From NCBI RefSeq assembly GCF_004345005.1, contig NZ_SMMX01000002.1:62001-126000 (forward strand): 64,000 nt of DNA. The letters are read 5' to 3'. Shown piece after piece: positions 42,985 through 52,776 of this stretch. Numbering within the stretch: the first letter of the stretch is position 1; each line of letters starts with the position of its first letter. Position numbers and translations under genes: made by a program. The notes below the pieces were generated by a model. The model was not told where the DNA came from. It did no database searches and saw only the letters and a list, made by a program, of their open reading frames with translations. The DNA is from Extibacter muris. Lineage in GTDB: Bacteria; Bacillota; Clostridia; Lachnospirales; Lachnospiraceae.

Positions 42985-44754
42985 ATGTATTATTCAGATG
43001 ATCTGATAGAAGAAGTGAGAGCAAAAAATGACATAGTAGATGTGATTTCAGGTTATGTGAAACTGCAGAAAAAAGGAAGTTCCTATTTTGGATTATGTCC
43101 GTTTCATAATGAAAAGTCGCCGTCATTCTCGGTCAGCAGGCAGAAGCAGATGTATTACTGCTTCGGGTGCGGGGCTGGAGGCAACGTCTTTACATTCATA
43201 ATGGATTATGAAAATTATACCTTCGTGGAAGCGCTCCGGTATCTTGCGGAACGCGCGGGTGTCGAACTGCCGGAGCAGGACGATTCCGAAGAGGCGAAGA
43301 AAAAGGCGGGGGTGAGGGCGACCCTGCTGGAAATCAATAAGCTGGCGGCCCAGTTTTATTACGCGCAGCTGAAGGACGCAAGAGGGGAACACGCGTTGGG
43401 CTATCTGAAACGCCGGGAGCTGAGCGACGACACGATACGCGCTTTCGGGCTCGGATATTCCGGCAAGTCCGGAGAGGAGCTGTACAGGTACTTGAAGTCT
43501 AAAGGCTACTCGGACGACATATTGTTTAAGGCGGGACTGATCGCGTTTAACGAAAGAAGCGGTCCTTATGACAAGTTCTGGAACCGTGTCATGTTTCCGA
43601 TTATGGATGCCAACAGCAAGGTCATCGGATTCGGCGGCCGTGTGATGGGCGACGGACAGCCTAAATACCTCAACTCTCCGGAGACGATGATATTTGACAA
43701 GAGCAGAAACCTGTACGGCCTCAACCGGGCAAGGACCTTCCGGAAACCGTACTTCTTGCTCTGTGAGGGATATATGGACGTGATATCGCTGCACCAGGCC
43801 GGATTCGGCAATGCGGTAGCCTCGCTCGGAACAGCGCTTACTTCAGGACATGCCTCGCTGATACGAAGGTATGTGGAAGAAGTCTATCTGACCTATGACA
43901 GTGATGAGGCGGGGACGAAAGCGGCACTCAGGGCCGCGCCGATTCTAAAAGAAGCCGGAATCACTGCGAGGGTCATCCGCATGGAACCGTACAAAGACCC
44001 GGATGAGTTCATCAAGAACCTGGGAGCGGAGGCTTTCGAGGAACGGATCGGCAAGGCGCGGAATGGATTCATGTTCGGCCTGGAAGTTCTGGAGAAGCAG
44101 TATGACATGAAGTCTCCGGAAGGCAAGACAGAATTCATGCGGGCGGCCGCCACAAGGCTTACAGAGTTTGACGAGGAGATTGAAAGGAATAATTACATAG
44201 AAGCAGTAGCGGGCGCATATCACGTCGGCTATGAAGATCTGAGAAAGCTGGTCGGGAAGATGGCAGTCCAGAAAGGGCTGGCAAAGCCTGTCGTCAGGGC
44301 TAAGACAGCGTCCGGTCGTGAGAAGGAGAACGGGATTGTCAAATCCCAGAAGATACTGCTTACATGGCTGATCGAGGAAGAAAGCATCTTCCGGCAGATT
44401 GAAAAGTATATCAAGCCTTCTGATTTCTCGGGAGAGCTGTACCGGACGGTTGCACACCTTCTGTATGAACAGTATGATGCAGGGGAAGTGAATCCTGCAA
44501 AGCTTATGAATCATTTTACGGATGAGGAAGAGCACCGGGAGGTTGCAGGCCTGTTCCACACGAAGATCAAAGAGCTTTCAACAGCCGCTGAGCAGGAGAA
44601 AGCACTGAAGGAAACGGTAATACGGGTCAAGAGCCACAGCATCGAGGAAGCTACACGGAACCTGGAACCTACGGATATCCAGGGACTACAACGGTTGATG
44701 GAAGACAAAAGAGCCCTGCAGGACCTTGAAAAACTGCATATTTCTATCAATTAA
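42985..44754 (+). CDS. dnaG: DNA primase
   Basis: A 589-residue primase that makes RNA primers for replication. The zinc ribbon is CPFHNEKSPSFSVS with YCFGCGAGG (residues 38-63). The RNA-polymerase core has FGGRVMGDGQPKYLNSPET, and the TOPRIM domain carries EGYMDVISLHQAG and YDSDEAG. The C-terminal part, from about 450, is the helicase-binding domain. GGAGGGGCG precedes the ATG. rpoD follows after 39 bases, the standard macromolecular synthesis order. Confidence 0.97.
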   Translation: MYYSDDLIEEVRAKNDIVDVISGYVKLQKKGSSYFGLCPFHNEKSPSFSVSRQKQMYYCFGCGAGGNVFTFIMDYENYTFVEALRYLAERAGVELPEQDDSEEAKKKAGVRATLLEINKLAAQFYYAQLKDARGEHALGYLKRRELSDDTIRAFGLGYSGKSGEELYRYLKSKGYSDDILFKAGLIAFNERSGPYDKFWNRVMFPIMDANSKVIGFGGRVMGDGQPKYLNSPETMIFDKSRNLYGLNRARTFRKPYFLLCEGYMDVISLHQAGFGNAVASLGTALTSGHASLIRRYVEEVYLTYDSDEAGTKAALRAAPILKEAGITARVIRMEPYKDPDEFIKNLGAEAFEERIGKARNGFMFGLEVLEKQYDMKSPEGKTEFMRAAATRLTEFDEEIERNNYIEAVAGAYHVGYEDLRKLVGKMAVQKGLAKPVVRAKTASGREKENGIVKSQKILLTWLIEEESIFRQIEKYIKPSDFSGELYRTVAHLLYEQYDAGEVNPAKLMNHFTDEEEHREVAGLFHTKIKELSTAAEQEKALKETVIRVKSHSIEEATRNLEPTDIQGLQRLMEDKRALQDLEKLHISIN

Positions 44755-44793
44755 GGATAAAATATAAACAAGCAATGAGAGGATGGACACTAC

Positions 44794-45906
44794 ATGGAAG
44801 AAAACACAGTGAAATTTGAGGAGAAATTAAAAGAACTGGTATCTCTCGGAAAAAAGAAGAAAAGCATTCTGGAGCTTCAGGAGATTAATGATTTCTTCTC
44901 TGACATGGAACTTGAATCTGAACAGATGGAACGAGTGTTTGAGCACCTGGAAGCGAACAATATCGACGTGCTGCGCATCAGTGGAGACGACGATGATATC
45001 GACGATGCGGATATCATCATCTCCGAAGAAGATGAGGTAGACGTCGAGAAAATAGATCTCACTGTTCCGGACGGCATCAGCATAGAAGATCCGGTCCGCA
45101 TGTACCTGAAAGAGATTGGTAAAGTTCCGCTTCTTACGGCGGATGAGGAAGTCGACCTCGCTAAACGGATGGCAGACGGGGACGAGGAGGCCAAAAAGAG
45201 GCTGGCGGAAGCCAACCTTCGTCTTGTAGTCAGCATCGCCAAGCGTTATGTAGGGCGCGGGATGCTGTTTCTTGACTTGATTCAGGAAGGGAACCTGGGA
45301 CTGATCAAAGCGGTAGAAAAGTTTGACTATCATAAAGGGTTTAAGTTCAGTACGTATGCCACATGGTGGATCCGCCAGGCGATTACAAGAGCGATTGCCG
45401 ACCAGGCAAGAACCATCCGGATTCCGGTCCATATGGTGGAGACGATCAACAAGCTGATCCGTGTGTCCAGACAATTGTTGCAGGAACTGGGAAGGGAACC
45501 TACGCCAGAAGAGATTGCGGCTGAACTGGACATGCCGGTAGAGAGGGTGAGGGAGATTCTTAAGATCTCACAGGAGCCGGTATCGCTTGAGACACCGATC
45601 GGTGAGGAAGAAGACAGCCATCTCGGCGATTTCATACAGGATGACAACGTACCTGTACCTGCAGAGGCAGCAGCGCAGACACTTCTGAAAGAGCAGCTTG
45701 ACGAGGTGCTGGATACGTTGACAGAGAGGGAACAGAAGGTGCTCCGCCTGAGATTCGGCATGAATGATGGACGGGCCCGCACGCTGGAAGAAGTCGGCAA
45801 GGAATTTGACGTCACGAGGGAACGGATTCGCCAGATTGAGGCGAAAGCGCTCAGAAAGCTGCGTCATCCGAGCCGCAGCAGAAAATTAAGAGATTATCTG
45901 GATTAA
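44794..45906 (+). CDS. rpoD: Primary sigma factor RpoD/SigA
   Basis: A 370-residue housekeeping sigma factor, the usual Firmicute length. Acidic region 1.1 spans residues 1-90. Region 1.2 has [17 protein letters not shown]. Region 2 has [19 protein letters not shown] and [19 protein letters not shown] for -10 recognition. Region 3 has [24 protein letters not shown] in two parts. Region 4 has [21 protein letters not shown] for the -35 box. The promoters listed in this window match its specificity. It lies between dnaG and trmK. Confidence 0.98.
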   Translation: MEENTVKFEEKLKELVSLGKKKKSILELQEINDFFSDMELESEQMERVFEHLEANNIDVLRISGDDDDIDDADIIISEEDEVDVEKIDLTVPDGISIEDPVRMYLKEIGKVPLLTADEEVDLAKRMADGDEEAKKRLAEANLRLVVSIAKRYVGRGMLFLDLIQEGNLGLIKAVEKFDYHKGFKFSTYATWWIRQAITRAIADQARTIRIPVHMVETINKLIRVSRQLLQELGREPTPEEIAAELDMPVERVREILKISQEPVSLETPIGEEEDSHLGDFIQDDNVPVPAEAAAQTLLKEQLDEVLDTLTEREQKVLRLRFGMNDGRARTLEEVGKEFDVTRERIRQIEAKALRKLRHPSRSRKLRDYLD

Positions 45907-45919
45907 GGAAGAGGCGCCT

Positions 45920-46612
45920 ATGGAACTATCAAAAAGACTGCGAGCAGTAGCCGGTCTTGTGACAGAGGGCGCCTCTGTCGCAGATATCGGAACTGACCAC
46001 GGATATATGCCGATCTATCTTATCACGACCGGAACCGCCAGGAAGGCGATCGCTTCGGATATCAATGCAGGACCGCTTGATAGAGCCAGGATACATATTC
46101 AGGAGAGCGGCATGGCCGGGCGGATAGAGACGAGGCGTTCGGACGGACTGAAGGCTATCAGGCCCGGAGAGGCAGATACGATGATAGCGGCCGGAATGGG
46201 CGGGGGACTGGTCATCAAGATCCTGGACGACGGAAAAGCTGTGACAGGGCAGATGAAAGAGCTGATCCTCCAGCCCCAGTCTGAGGTTAAGAAGGTGCGG
46301 GGCTATCTGATTGGCCATGGCTTTTCCATATCGGAAGAAGATATGGTGGAGGAAGAAGGAAAATACTACCCTGTGATGAAGGCAGTACACGGAACCTCTA
46401 GTGCATATACGGATGCGGAACTGCTCTATGGAAAGCGTCTGTTACAACAGCGGCATCCCGTATTAAAGGAATACCTGTTAAGAGAGAAGCGTATAAAGAA
46501 TGATATAGCCGTCCGCCTGGACGGCAGCAGAAGCGTGCGCTCCAGAGAGCGCAAAAACGAGATCGAAAAGGAGCTTCGCCTTATAGAAGAAGCGCTTGGC
46601 TGCTATCGATAG
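45920..46612 (+). CDS. trmK: tRNA (adenine(22)-N1)-methyltransferase
   Basis: A 230-residue SAM-dependent methyltransferase of the TrmK family, which makes m1A22 in tRNA. The N-terminal Rossmann domain shows VADIGTDHGYMPIYL, ASDINAGPLDRA and RRSDGLKAI, and the catalytic-type AAGMGGGL precedes the LQPQSEVKKVRGYL helix. The C-terminal part is a coiled helical domain. It follows rpoD by 13 bases and precedes the Nif3-family gene, an order conserved in Firmicutes. Confidence 0.94.
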   Translation: MELSKRLRAVAGLVTEGASVADIGTDHGYMPIYLITTGTARKAIASDINAGPLDRARIHIQESGMAGRIETRRSDGLKAIRPGEADTMIAAGMGGGLVIKILDDGKAVTGQMKELILQPQSEVKKVRGYLIGHGFSISEEDMVEEEGKYYPVMKAVHGTSSAYTDAELLYGKRLLQQRHPVLKEYLLREKRIKNDIAVRLDGSRSVRSRERKNEIEKELRLIEEALGCYR

Positions 46613-46631
46613 CAGAGAGGAAGGATATAGT

Positions 46632-47411
46632 ATGCTTTGTCAGGAAATCATAGATATCATAGAGAAGAGCTATCCCGAAAAGTACGCCCTGGATTGGGAT
46701 AATGTAGGGCTGCTTGCGGGCAGGGATGACAAGGAAGTAAAGCGTGCCTATGTAGCACTGGATGCGACGGACGAGGTCGTTGAAGCTGCGGTGGAGCAGG
46801 GGGCGGATATGCTTATCACCCATCATCCGCTTATATTCGGTGCGCTGAAGCAGGTGACGAACCGTAATTTTATCGGACGACGCATTATCAAAATGCTGCA
46901 GAACGACATATCTTATTATGCGATGCACACGAATTATGATGTGCTCGGCATGGCGGACCTGTCCGGGAAGATGCTCCATCTTCATGACGCCAAGGTGCTG
47001 GAAGTGACCTGGGACGACGGATGCCAGGAAGGAATCGGCAGAGTGGCAGATTTAGAGGAAGCCATAACGCTCGCAGAATGTGCCGCGGCAGTTAAAGACA
47101 GCTTCAATCCGGGACCGGTCAAGGTATTTGGAGACCTTTCCTGCAAGGTAAAGCGCATCGCCATATCGCCGGGAGCAGGTAAGAGCATGATCGGGGCGGC
47201 GCTCGGCAAGAAAGCGGACGTACTTGTCACGGGAGATATCGACCATCATACAGGCATTGACGCGGTGGCGGACGGGCTCTGCATCATAGATGCGGGGCAT
47301 TATGGGGTAGAACATATCTTTGTCCAGGATATGAAAAGATATCTGGAAGAGAATGTTCCGGGCATAGAAGTGGCTGCCGCGCCCATCCGGCATCCGTTTG
47401 TAATCATTTGA
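46632..47411 (+). CDS. Nif3-like dinuclear metal-centre protein (YqfO family)
   Basis: A 259-residue member of the Nif3/DUF34 family, often annotated as GTP cyclohydrolase 1 type 2; the true cellular role is unresolved. Metal ligands are in ITHHPLIF, MHTNYDV, DIDHHTG and DAGHYGVEH. Bacillus YqfO carries a PII-like insert of about 100 residues that is absent here, so this is the compact form. ATG 46632 follows GGAAGGATATAG; an in-frame start further upstream overlaps trmK. Confidence 0.92.
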   Translation: MLCQEIIDIIEKSYPEKYALDWDNVGLLAGRDDKEVKRAYVALDATDEVVEAAVEQGADMLITHHPLIFGALKQVTNRNFIGRRIIKMLQNDISYYAMHTNYDVLGMADLSGKMLHLHDAKVLEVTWDDGCQEGIGRVADLEEAITLAECAAAVKDSFNPGPVKVFGDLSCKVKRIAISPGAGKSMIGAALGKKADVLVTGDIDHHTGIDAVADGLCIIDAGHYGVEHIFVQDMKRYLEENVPGIEVAAAPIRHPFVII

Positions 47412-47460
47412 CCTTAGTGCACCGATGCCGCAGGCCGGATGCCAGGAGAAGGAGGAAGAT

Positions 47461-49128
47461 ATGGATAAGGAATTGTACAGCGTACAGATAGGGGATGAGA
47501 TCAAGCGCTACAAGAGCGGGACTACATATGAGCAGATAGCCCGGGAATACCAGAAGGACTATCCTTATGACATAGTGCTCATATTTGTGAACGGACGGCT
47601 CCAGGAGCTTTACAAGTCGTTGAAGTCCGACTGTGTCGTCAGCTTTGTGACGACGGCGGATAATATCGGTCACAAGACGTACAAGAGAAGCATGAGCCTC
47701 ATGCTCGTCAAGGCCGTTTATGACGTGGCCAACCATGTGGCCATCGACAAGGTAAGAATCCATTATGCGGTGAGCAAGGGGTATTACTGTACGATAGAAG
47801 GGGACATTGAACTGAACGAGGAATTTCTGCATAGAGTAGAGGCGCGGATGCATGAGATGGTAGAGATGGATATGCCGATCCAGAAACGAAGCATCCACAC
47901 GGACGATGCCGTGGCGCTGTTCCGCCAGCATGGGATGCGGGATAAGGAACGGCTGTTTGAATACCGCAGAGTGTCGAAGGTCAACATATACAGCATGAAT
48001 GAATTTGAGGACTATTACTACGGATACATGGTGCCAAGCGCCGGATATCTGAAGTATTTTAAGCTGTACCCGTTTGATGAAGGATTCGTGATCCAGATGC
48101 CGGTGGAAGAGGCGCCGGATATCGTGCCTCCGTTCGAGCCGCAGAATAAATTGTTCCAGGTGCTCAAGGAGTCCACGAAGTGGGGGGATATGCAGGGCAT
48201 CGAGACGGTCGGGGCGCTGAATGACAAGATAACGAAGAGCGACGTGCGGGAAGTCGTGCTCGTACAGGAGGCCATGCAGGAGAAGAAGATTGCAGAGATC
48301 GCCTCAGAGATAGCCGGGCGTCCGGAGATTAAATTTGTCATGATCGCAGGCCCGTCCTCTTCCGGAAAAACGACATTCTCACACCGGCTTTCCATCCAGC
48401 TTCGGGCAAACGGGCTCGTTCCGCATCCGATAGCCGTGGACAATTATTTTGTGGAGCGTGAAGACAATCCGAAGGATGCGGCCGGGAATTATGATTTCGA
48501 GTGCCTTGAGGCTGTGGACGTAGACTTGTTTAACAGACAGCTCCGTGAACTGACGGAAGGAAAAGAAGTCATCATACCGAACTTTAACTTCGTAACGGGG
48601 CACAAGGAGTATACGAACAAGCCGAAGAAGCTCGGAGAGAACGATGTGCTCGTAATCGAAGGGATCCACTGCCTGAATCCGAAGCTTACCGAACAGCTGT
48701 CAGATGAAAATAAATATAAGATATATATCAGCGGCCTGACGCAGCTGAACATCGATGAACACAACCGGATACCGACCACTGACGGAAGGCTGATCCGGAG
48801 AATCGTCCGGGATGCGAGGACCCGCGGTTCATCCGCCAGAAGGACCATCAGCATGTGGCCGTCCGTGAGAAGGGGAGAGGAGCGGAACATATTCCCGTTC
48901 CAGGAGGAGGCGGACGTGATGTTCAATTCTGCCCTCATCTATGAGCTTGCAGTCCTGAAGCCCTATGTGGAAGCCCTTCTGTTCGGCATCGAGAAAGACT
49001 GCGTGGAATATATAGAGGCAAAAAGGCTGCTGAAGTTCCTCGATTATTTTGTGGGGATCGGAAGTGAATATGTGCCGACAAATTCACTGCTCAGAGAATT
49101 CATCGGCGGAGGCTGCTTCAACGTGTAA
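47461..49128 (+). CDS. Nucleoside kinase with ThrRS-like N-terminal half
   Basis: A 555-residue protein in two parts. The N-terminal half has a TGS-like segment (about 1-65, ending in LYKSLKSD) and a region like the second additional domain of threonyl-tRNA synthetase (about 65-220). The C-terminal half, from about 285, is a uridine kinase-like P-loop domain with IAGPSSSGKTTFSHRL, VDNYFVER, YDFECLEAVDV and VIEGIHCLNP. Such fusions in Clostridia and Thermotogae are called nucleoside or uridine kinases; the role of the synthetase-like part is not known. ATG 47461 follows GGAGGAAG; the extension to 47425 is unlikely. Confidence 0.88.
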   Translation: MDKELYSVQIGDEIKRYKSGTTYEQIAREYQKDYPYDIVLIFVNGRLQELYKSLKSDCVVSFVTTADNIGHKTYKRSMSLMLVKAVYDVANHVAIDKVRIHYAVSKGYYCTIEGDIELNEEFLHRVEARMHEMVEMDMPIQKRSIHTDDAVALFRQHGMRDKERLFEYRRVSKVNIYSMNEFEDYYYGYMVPSAGYLKYFKLYPFDEGFVIQMPVEEAPDIVPPFEPQNKLFQVLKESTKWGDMQGIETVGALNDKITKSDVREVVLVQEAMQEKKIAEIASEIAGRPEIKFVMIAGPSSSGKTTFSHRLSIQLRANGLVPHPIAVDNYFVEREDNPKDAAGNYDFECLEAVDVDLFNRQLRELTEGKEVIIPNFNFVTGHKEYTNKPKKLGENDVLVIEGIHCLNPKLTEQLSDENKYKIYISGLTQLNIDEHNRIPTTDGRLIRRIVRDARTRGSSARRTISMWPSVRRGEERNIFPFQEEADVMFNSALIYELAVLKPYVEALLFGIEKDCVEYIEAKRLLKFLDYFVGIGSEYVPTNSLLREFIGGGCFNV

Positions 49129-49158
49129 GGAAAAGGAGGCAGGACGGCGGAGGGAGAA

Positions 49159-50034
49159 TTACAGCTTCATGTCGTCCGGCAGCGGAGAAATGAATTCCAT
49201 CTTTTTCCCTGTAATGGGATGTGAAAATGTGAGCCGGTGGGAGTGGAGCGCCTGCCGGCTTATTATCGTATAGTCAGGGTGATACAGGAAATCACCCGGC
49301 AGGGGATGGCCGATATGCTTAAGGTGCACGCGGATCTGGTGCGTGCGCCCGGTATCGAGCGTGACAGACAGGAGAGAATACCCGCCTCTGTAGTCGAGCC
49401 GTCTGTAATGTGTACAGGCGTATTCGCCGCCGGATACATCCACGCAGCGTTCGATGGTGGATCCGGTACGGCGGGCGATAGGGGCGGTGATGGTCCCCTC
49501 TTTCGGAGTCAGGCCTTTGGCCAGAGCCAGGTATTCACGAACGATTCGCCTTTCTCTAATCATGGCTGACAGCAGAGAGGCGCTCAGCATATGTTTCGCG
49601 ATGATGAGAAGCCCGCTCGTATTCTTATCCAGACGGTTGATGCAGCGGTATGTAAAGGAGATGCCCCGCAAGCTGTAATAGCAGACGAGGGCATTGGCCA
49701 GCGTGTTGTCATGATTGCCATGGGACGGGTGGATGGGCATGCCGGCCGGCTTGTCAATGACGAGGATATCTTCGTCTTCATACATAATATGCAAGGGAAG
49801 GGGAACCGGCAGTATGCCGGAGGAACCTTCCCTTTCCTGTATGGTAACCGTAAGCTTGTCCCCTTCTGTAAGCGTATCCCCGGTCCTGGCCCATTCTCCA
49901 TTCCGGCAGATGCCGTCCGGTGTCCGTTTCAGATGGGTGATTATGGTACGAGAATATCCCCGGCTTTTTAGAAAGCTGAGGATATCCGTCCCTTCGTATT
50001 CTTTTGAAATGCGGTAGTCAAGTACCCGTTCCAT
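49159..50034 (-). CDS. RluA-family pseudouridine synthase
   Basis: A 291-residue enzyme that converts uridine to pseudouridine in rRNA or tRNA. An S4-like RNA-binding segment occupies about 1-75 (FLKSRGYSRTIITHLK). The catalytic block is INRLDKNTSGLLIIAK with the invariant aspartate, preceded by ILVIDKPAGMPIHPS, and followed by TLDTGRTHQIRVHLKHIGHPLPGD in two parts. The family covers RluC, RluD and Firmicute YlyB/YjbO types, and the exact site is not predictable. It lies 13 bases downstream of potCD on the same strand. Confidence 0.92.
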   Translation of the reverse strand: MERVLDYRISKEYEGTDILSFLKSRGYSRTIITHLKRTPDGICRNGEWARTGDTLTEGDKLTVTIQEREGSSGILPVPLPLHIMYEDEDILVIDKPAGMPIHPSHGNHDNTLANALVCYYSLRGISFTYRCINRLDKNTSGLLIIAKHMLSASLLSAMIRERRIVREYLALAKGLTPKEGTITAPIARRTGSTIERCVDVSGGEYACTHYRRLDYRGGYSLLSVTLDTGRTHQIRVHLKHIGHPLPGDFLYHPDYTIISRQALHSHRLTFSHPITGKKMEFISPLPDDMKL

Positions 50035-50047
50035 GCTGCACCTCCAG

Positions 50048-51928
50048 CTACTTGGATTTTACTTCCCGCCACAACTCGTTATATATGGCGTCGTTCTCAT
50101 CTCCGAGGAACCGGAATGTCTCACATCTGTCCAGATCCTTGGCAGGGGGGAAGGCTATCGGATTGTTCCGGAGCGATTCGTCCTCGATCAACGCGCGTCC
50201 TCCCACATTCGGGGTAGAGTAGGTGATATAGTCGAAGTTCATCTTGGCGATATCCGGGCGGCACAGGAAGTTGATGAACGTTTCCGCATTTTCCTTGTGC
50301 TTAGCATTCTTAGGGATAACCCAGGAATCGACCCATACATTAGAACCTTCCTTCGGTATGACGTATTGGAGGTCCGGGTTCTCCCATTGGGTGTATATGG
50401 CCTCCCCGGAATAGATTACGCCGATGGCTGCCTCATTGCCGATCATCTTATCACGTACCTGGTCTATGACGTAAGCCTGCACGAGCGGCTTCTGTTCGAT
50501 CAGCAGCTTCTTGGCTGCCTCCAGCTCATCCAGGTCCGTGGAGTTCAACGAGTAGCCGAGGTATTTCAATGTGATTCCGAAGGCATCGCGGACGCTGTCC
50601 TGCATCAATATGTTATCCTTGTATTTTTCATCCCAGAGCACGCTCCAGCTGTCGATAGGTTCATCCACCATCGTCTTATTGTACAGTATACCGACAGTTC
50701 CCCATGTGTATGGGACGGAATACTTGTTATCAGGGTCAAACTGGCGGGACATCTCCATATAGGTGTCACCAATCTCTTTTATATTTGGTATATTGCTGAA
50801 ATCAATCTCAGCCAGCAGATTATTTTCAATCATCCGCTGGATCATATAATCCGAAGGACAGACTACGTCGTAGGCAATCGCACCGGACTGTATCTTCGGA
50901 TACATGATTTCATTTGTCTCAAATTCCTCATACACGACATCGATGCCGGTCTCTTCCTCAAACATGGCAATCGCGTCCGGATCCAGGTATTCTCCCCAAT
51001 TGTACACGATGACCTGGTTATTTCCGCCGTTGTCGGCCCTGGATCCGTAGAAGACGCCTCCGACGATTACCACTACGGCCATCATGACCGGAACGATTTT
51101 GCGGAAGAGGAGGCGGCTTAACTTATGTCTGCGCTGCAGCTTTACCGGTTCTCGTCTGCGCCCCTGCTTCTCCTCAGGTGATATGTTTACGAGGATGAGC
51201 AGAAGAAGCACGGTGACGAACATGATTGTAGACAAGGCGTACATCTCCGGCTTGATCCCTTTGCGTACCTCACTGTATATCTTCGTGGACAGGGTGTCTA
51301 CGCCCGGCCCTTTTGTAAAATGCGTGATGATGAAATCATCCAGCGACATCGTAAAGGCCAGGAGAAAACCGGAGGACACCCCGGGAAGGATATCCGGAAA
51401 TACGACCTTGAAAAATGCGTGGACAGGGGAGGCCCCGAGGTCCAGCGCCGCTTCATAGGTGCTCTTGTTCGTCTGCTTAAGCTTCGGCGTGACGCTTAAT
51501 ATGACATAAGGGATATTAAACGTTATATGCGCCAGCAGAATCGTAGAAAAACCGAGGGAGAAGCGGAACGCGATGAACAGAAGCATCAGCGAGATACCTG
51601 TCACGATATCCGCGTTCAGCATCGGTATGTTGGTGACACCCATCATAAATGTGCGGAACCTGTTCCTGAGCGCCTGGATGCCGATCGCTGCGGCTGTTCC
51701 GATGACCGTCGCTATGAGGGCGGAGAGCAGCGCGATGATAAGCGTCGTATATAAGGCATTCATTATCTGGTCGTTGCGGAACAGCTCCACATACCATCTC
51801 GTTGTAAATCCTCCCCATTTGGAACGTGACTTGGACTTGTTGAACGACAGTATCATCAAGGTCACGATCGGCGCGTAGAGAAGGATCAGGATTAAGGTGA
51901 GATAGACTCTCTGTAATACGCTCTTCAT
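50048..51928 (-). CDS. potCD: Polyamine ABC transporter PotC-PotD fusion (permease plus binding protein)
   Basis: A 626-residue fusion. Residues 1 to about 255 are PotC, the second spermidine/putrescine permease, with six spans and the EAA loop YEAALDLGASPVHAFFKVVFPD. A charged linker and one membrane span (about 275-298) then anchor the C-terminal PotD binding protein (about 308-626), which shows VYNWGEYLDPDAI, YDVVCPSDYMIQRM and VPYTWGTVGILYNK. The binding protein is thus fixed to the permease outside the membrane. ATG 51928 overlaps the potB stop by one base. Confidence 0.93.
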   Translation of the reverse strand: MKSVLQRVYLTLILILLYAPIVTLMILSFNKSKSRSKWGGFTTRWYVELFRNDQIMNALYTTLIIALLSALIATVIGTAAAIGIQALRNRFRTFMMGVTNIPMLNADIVTGISLMLLFIAFRFSLGFSTILLAHITFNIPYVILSVTPKLKQTNKSTYEAALDLGASPVHAFFKVVFPDILPGVSSGFLLAFTMSLDDFIITHFTKGPGVDTLSTKIYSEVRKGIKPEMYALSTIMFVTVLLLLILVNISPEEKQGRRREPVKLQRRHKLSRLLFRKIVPVMMAVVVIVGGVFYGSRADNGGNNQVIVYNWGEYLDPDAIAMFEEETGIDVVYEEFETNEIMYPKIQSGAIAYDVVCPSDYMIQRMIENNLLAEIDFSNIPNIKEIGDTYMEMSRQFDPDNKYSVPYTWGTVGILYNKTMVDEPIDSWSVLWDEKYKDNILMQDSVRDAFGITLKYLGYSLNSTDLDELEAAKKLLIEQKPLVQAYVIDQVRDKMIGNEAAIGVIYSGEAIYTQWENPDLQYVIPKEGSNVWVDSWVIPKNAKHKENAETFINFLCRPDIAKMNFDYITYSTPNVGGRALIEDESLRNNPIAFPPAKDLDRCETFRFLGDENDAIYNELWREVKSK

Positions 51929-52776
51929 CAAAATGCTGTCCCCTCCCCGTCTTTGTCATATTTGGCGATAAGCGCCATGCTGATGATAATGAATACCATA
52001 AGTACAAGCGAAAGCCCGGAACCTACATGCCAGTTGCTTCCCTGCTTGAATTCCTGTTCGATGACATTGCCGATGAGCAGTATCTTGCTCCCTCCGAGCA
52101 GGTCGGAAATGACAAATGTAGTAAGGGCCGGGACAAATACCATCGTAACCCCGCTTATGATGCCTGGTACGCTTAAGGGAAGGATGATACGCAGGAATGT
52201 CTGGACGCTGTTGGCGCCAAGGTCTCTTGCAGCGGCGATGATATCTTTGTCTATCTTAGAAAGTACGTTATATATCGGCAGCACCATGAACGGCAGGAAA
52301 TTATATACCATACCCAGTACGATGGCATAGGGCGTATTGATAATGTCCAGTGACGGCAGGTGCAGGAGCTCGAGTACGACGTTGATGATACCGTTCTTTT
52401 CCAGCAGGTTCTGCCATGCCAGCGTGCGCAGAAGGAAATTCATCCACATGGGAAGGATGAAGATCAGTACGATAAAGCTCTGCTGGTTCACCCCCAGATT
52501 CGTGAGGATCATGGAGAGCGGATAGGCGAGGATAAGGCAGAATACCGTGCTGACGAAAGAGAGCAGCAGCGCCAGCCCGAGCGCTTTCAGATTCTCCGGC
52601 GTGGTTATCCTGGCGATATTGAGAAACGTGAACCCTCCGTTTTTGCCCGTGAACCCATAGTACAAGATCATGAGCAGAGGTATGATGATAAAGGCAGCAC
52701 ACCAGAACATATAAGGCCCTGCCAGCAGCTGCTTCATTTTCTTATGTTTATTCTTCAATGGTAACCGCCTCCGCAT
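51928..52776 (-). CDS. potB: Spermidine/putrescine ABC transporter permease PotB
   Basis: A permease of up to 282 residues with six membrane spans and the EAA loop [21 protein letters not shown]. It pairs with PotC to form the polyamine channel. The ATG at 52776 lies inside the end of potA and has little ribosome site; a TTG at 52758, 9 bases after GGAGG, would shorten the product by six residues and is a good alternative. Either way it overlaps potA, showing translational coupling. Confidence 0.92.
   Translation of the reverse strand: MRRRLPLKNKHKKMKQLLAGPYMFWCAAFIIIPLLMILYYGFTGKNGGFTFLNIARITTPENLKALGLALLLSFVSTVFCLILAYPLSMILTNLGVNQQSFIVLIFILPMWMNFLLRTLAWQNLLEKNGIINVVLELLHLPSLDIINTPYAIVLGMVYNFLPFMVLPIYNVLSKIDKDIIAAARDLGANSVQTFLRIILPLSVPGIISGVTMVFVPALTTFVISDLLGGSKILLIGNVIEQEFKQGSNWHVGSGLSLVLMVFIIISMALIAKYDKDGEGTAF

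Noticed and set aside
49591-50017. Long open frames on the plus strand opposite the RluA gene and the pot operon
   Set aside because: They are mirror frames of well-recognised genes, lack family motifs and good ribosome sites, and follow the codon pattern of the opposite strand.
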